Of a stretch of 32,140 bases of DNA, positions 31,683 through 32,140 are shown piece after piece. The translations under genes were made by a program, and so were the position numbers. Positions within the stretch are counted from its first letter, which is position 1, and every line of letters starts with the position of its first letter. The DNA is from Bacteroidales bacterium (GTDB lineage: Bacteria > Bacteroidota > Bacteroidia > Bacteroidales > Prolixibacteraceae), in the NCBI GenBank assembly GCA_031272965.1, contig JAISSS010000070.1:1-32140 (forward strand), in the 5' to 3' direction. The notes beneath the pieces were generated by a model. The model was not told the DNA's origin, searched no databases, and saw only the letters and a program-made list of their open reading frames with translations.

Positions 31683-32140
31683 TTATTCTGTAAATACCCG
31701 TTTGACGGCTTCGAGGTAGCGGTAGCCGTATTCGGTGTCAGGTTCGAGGTAACTGCCTTCCGCCCACTCGTTCCACGCATTGATGGTGATGAGCGGCGGT
31801 TGAGCGGGGTGGGCGTCGGCATAGTCTTTGGCTACACGCAGGAAGGTCTCAAACTTTTCCGGCGTAACGCCCGACACGCATGGTTGTACGCCTTCGGGGA
31901 AGCGGGGATTGGGGTCCCAACTGATTGACACATGCGGAAAAAACGGCACACTGAAGTCGCTGTCGAATTGCGGATACATAGCCTGCGCTTTCTCGCCCCA
32001 TGCCTTATAGTCCTGATTGGCAGGCACTAAATGACACCACTGGTAGTTGGTCAGGCTCTCGAAGCCGAGTTTGCGGATGGTGTTATCCTGCGTCCGCGTA
32101 GAATCGCCCGGCGTTGCCGACAGACTTGCGGGGATGTTGC
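31683..32140 (-). CDS. WbsX/GH99-like protein, C-terminal part (partial)
   Basis: The reading frame is open from the window edge at 32140 to its stop at 31683, giving about 152 C-terminal residues; the true start lies outside. The ending LITINAWNEWAEGSYLEPDTEYGYRYLEAVKRVF is characteristic of the WbsX family (glycosyltransferase WbsX, GH99-like domain) found in Bacteroidales polysaccharide loci. Upstream residues (SLTNYQWCHLVPANQDYKAWGE, FPHVSISWDPNPRFPE) agree. Members act on surface polysaccharides or glycans, either as endo-mannanase-like hydrolases or in O-antigen synthesis. A GTG at 32027 could be mistaken for a start, but the family sequence continues upstream of it. Confidence 0.85.
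   Translation of the reverse strand, partial: NIPASLSATPGDSTRTQDNTIRKLGFESLTNYQWCHLVPANQDYKAWGEKAQAMYPQFDSDFSVPFFPHVSISWDPNPRFPEGVQPCVSGVTPEKFETFLRVAKDYADAHPAQPPLITINAWNEWAEGSYLEPDTEYGYRYLEAVKRVFTE

Overview
The window reads as a chromosomal segment from a member of the Bacteroidales (phylum Bacteroidota). The evidence is the gene families present (PEGA and LVIVD envelope proteins, LPP20-type exported protein, WbsX-type GH99-like protein, ATP-dependent PEP carboxykinase, homotetrameric GltA/NfnB-type flavoprotein) and the promoters: many gene starts are preceded by TAnnTTTG(C), the Bacteroidota -7 element, several with a TTG about 19-22 bases further upstream. I cannot name the genus. Most of the window is ordinary, densely packed chromosome; the only accessory-looking stretch is about 28.2-29.2 kb.

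Layout. 0-2.5 kb: the tail of an alpha/beta hydrolase, an outer-membrane barrel protein and asparagine synthetase B. 2.7-4.2 kb: a two-gene nickel module, larB plus a NicO/UreH-like transporter. 4.3-6.4 kb: rfbD followed at once by an M20 metallopeptidase. 6.5-10.9 kb (plus strand): a SulP anion transporter, then ddl and dnaB two bases apart. 11.0-15.5 kb (minus): nfnA, nfnB and a four-LysM/periplasmic-binding fusion protein, with the last two genes overlapping by 4 bases. 15.6-22.1 kb (minus): a six-gene envelope operon (LPP20-like, PEGA/barrel, two LVIVD beta-propeller proteins, barrel protein, divergent class IV aminotransferase). 22.2-24.5 kb: frr, pyrH and an exported EEP-family phosphatase/nuclease. 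24.6-28.1 kb: an alpha-L-rhamnosidase lipoprotein, then rnhB and trxA. 28.2-29.2 kb: hairpin-rich repeats, a truncated AAA-type ATPase gene and a remnant that looks like the 5' part of a group II intron abutting the pckA terminator. 29.2-32.1 kb: pckA with an unusual four-cysteine tail, a HAD phosphatase and the 3' part of a WbsX/GH99-like gene that runs off the end.

How genes work together. NfnA and NfnB together form the electron-bifurcating NADH-dependent ferredoxin:NADP+ oxidoreductase, although NfnB is commonly labelled glutamate synthase small subunit. LarB makes the first intermediate of the nickel-pincer cofactor and its neighbour probably supplies nickel. The six-gene envelope operon is the best candidate for an uncharacterised system: every product but one is predicted to be exported, and its two LVIVD genes look like the two halves of one protein family member. 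No tRNA, rRNA, CRISPR array or complete insertion sequence was seen.
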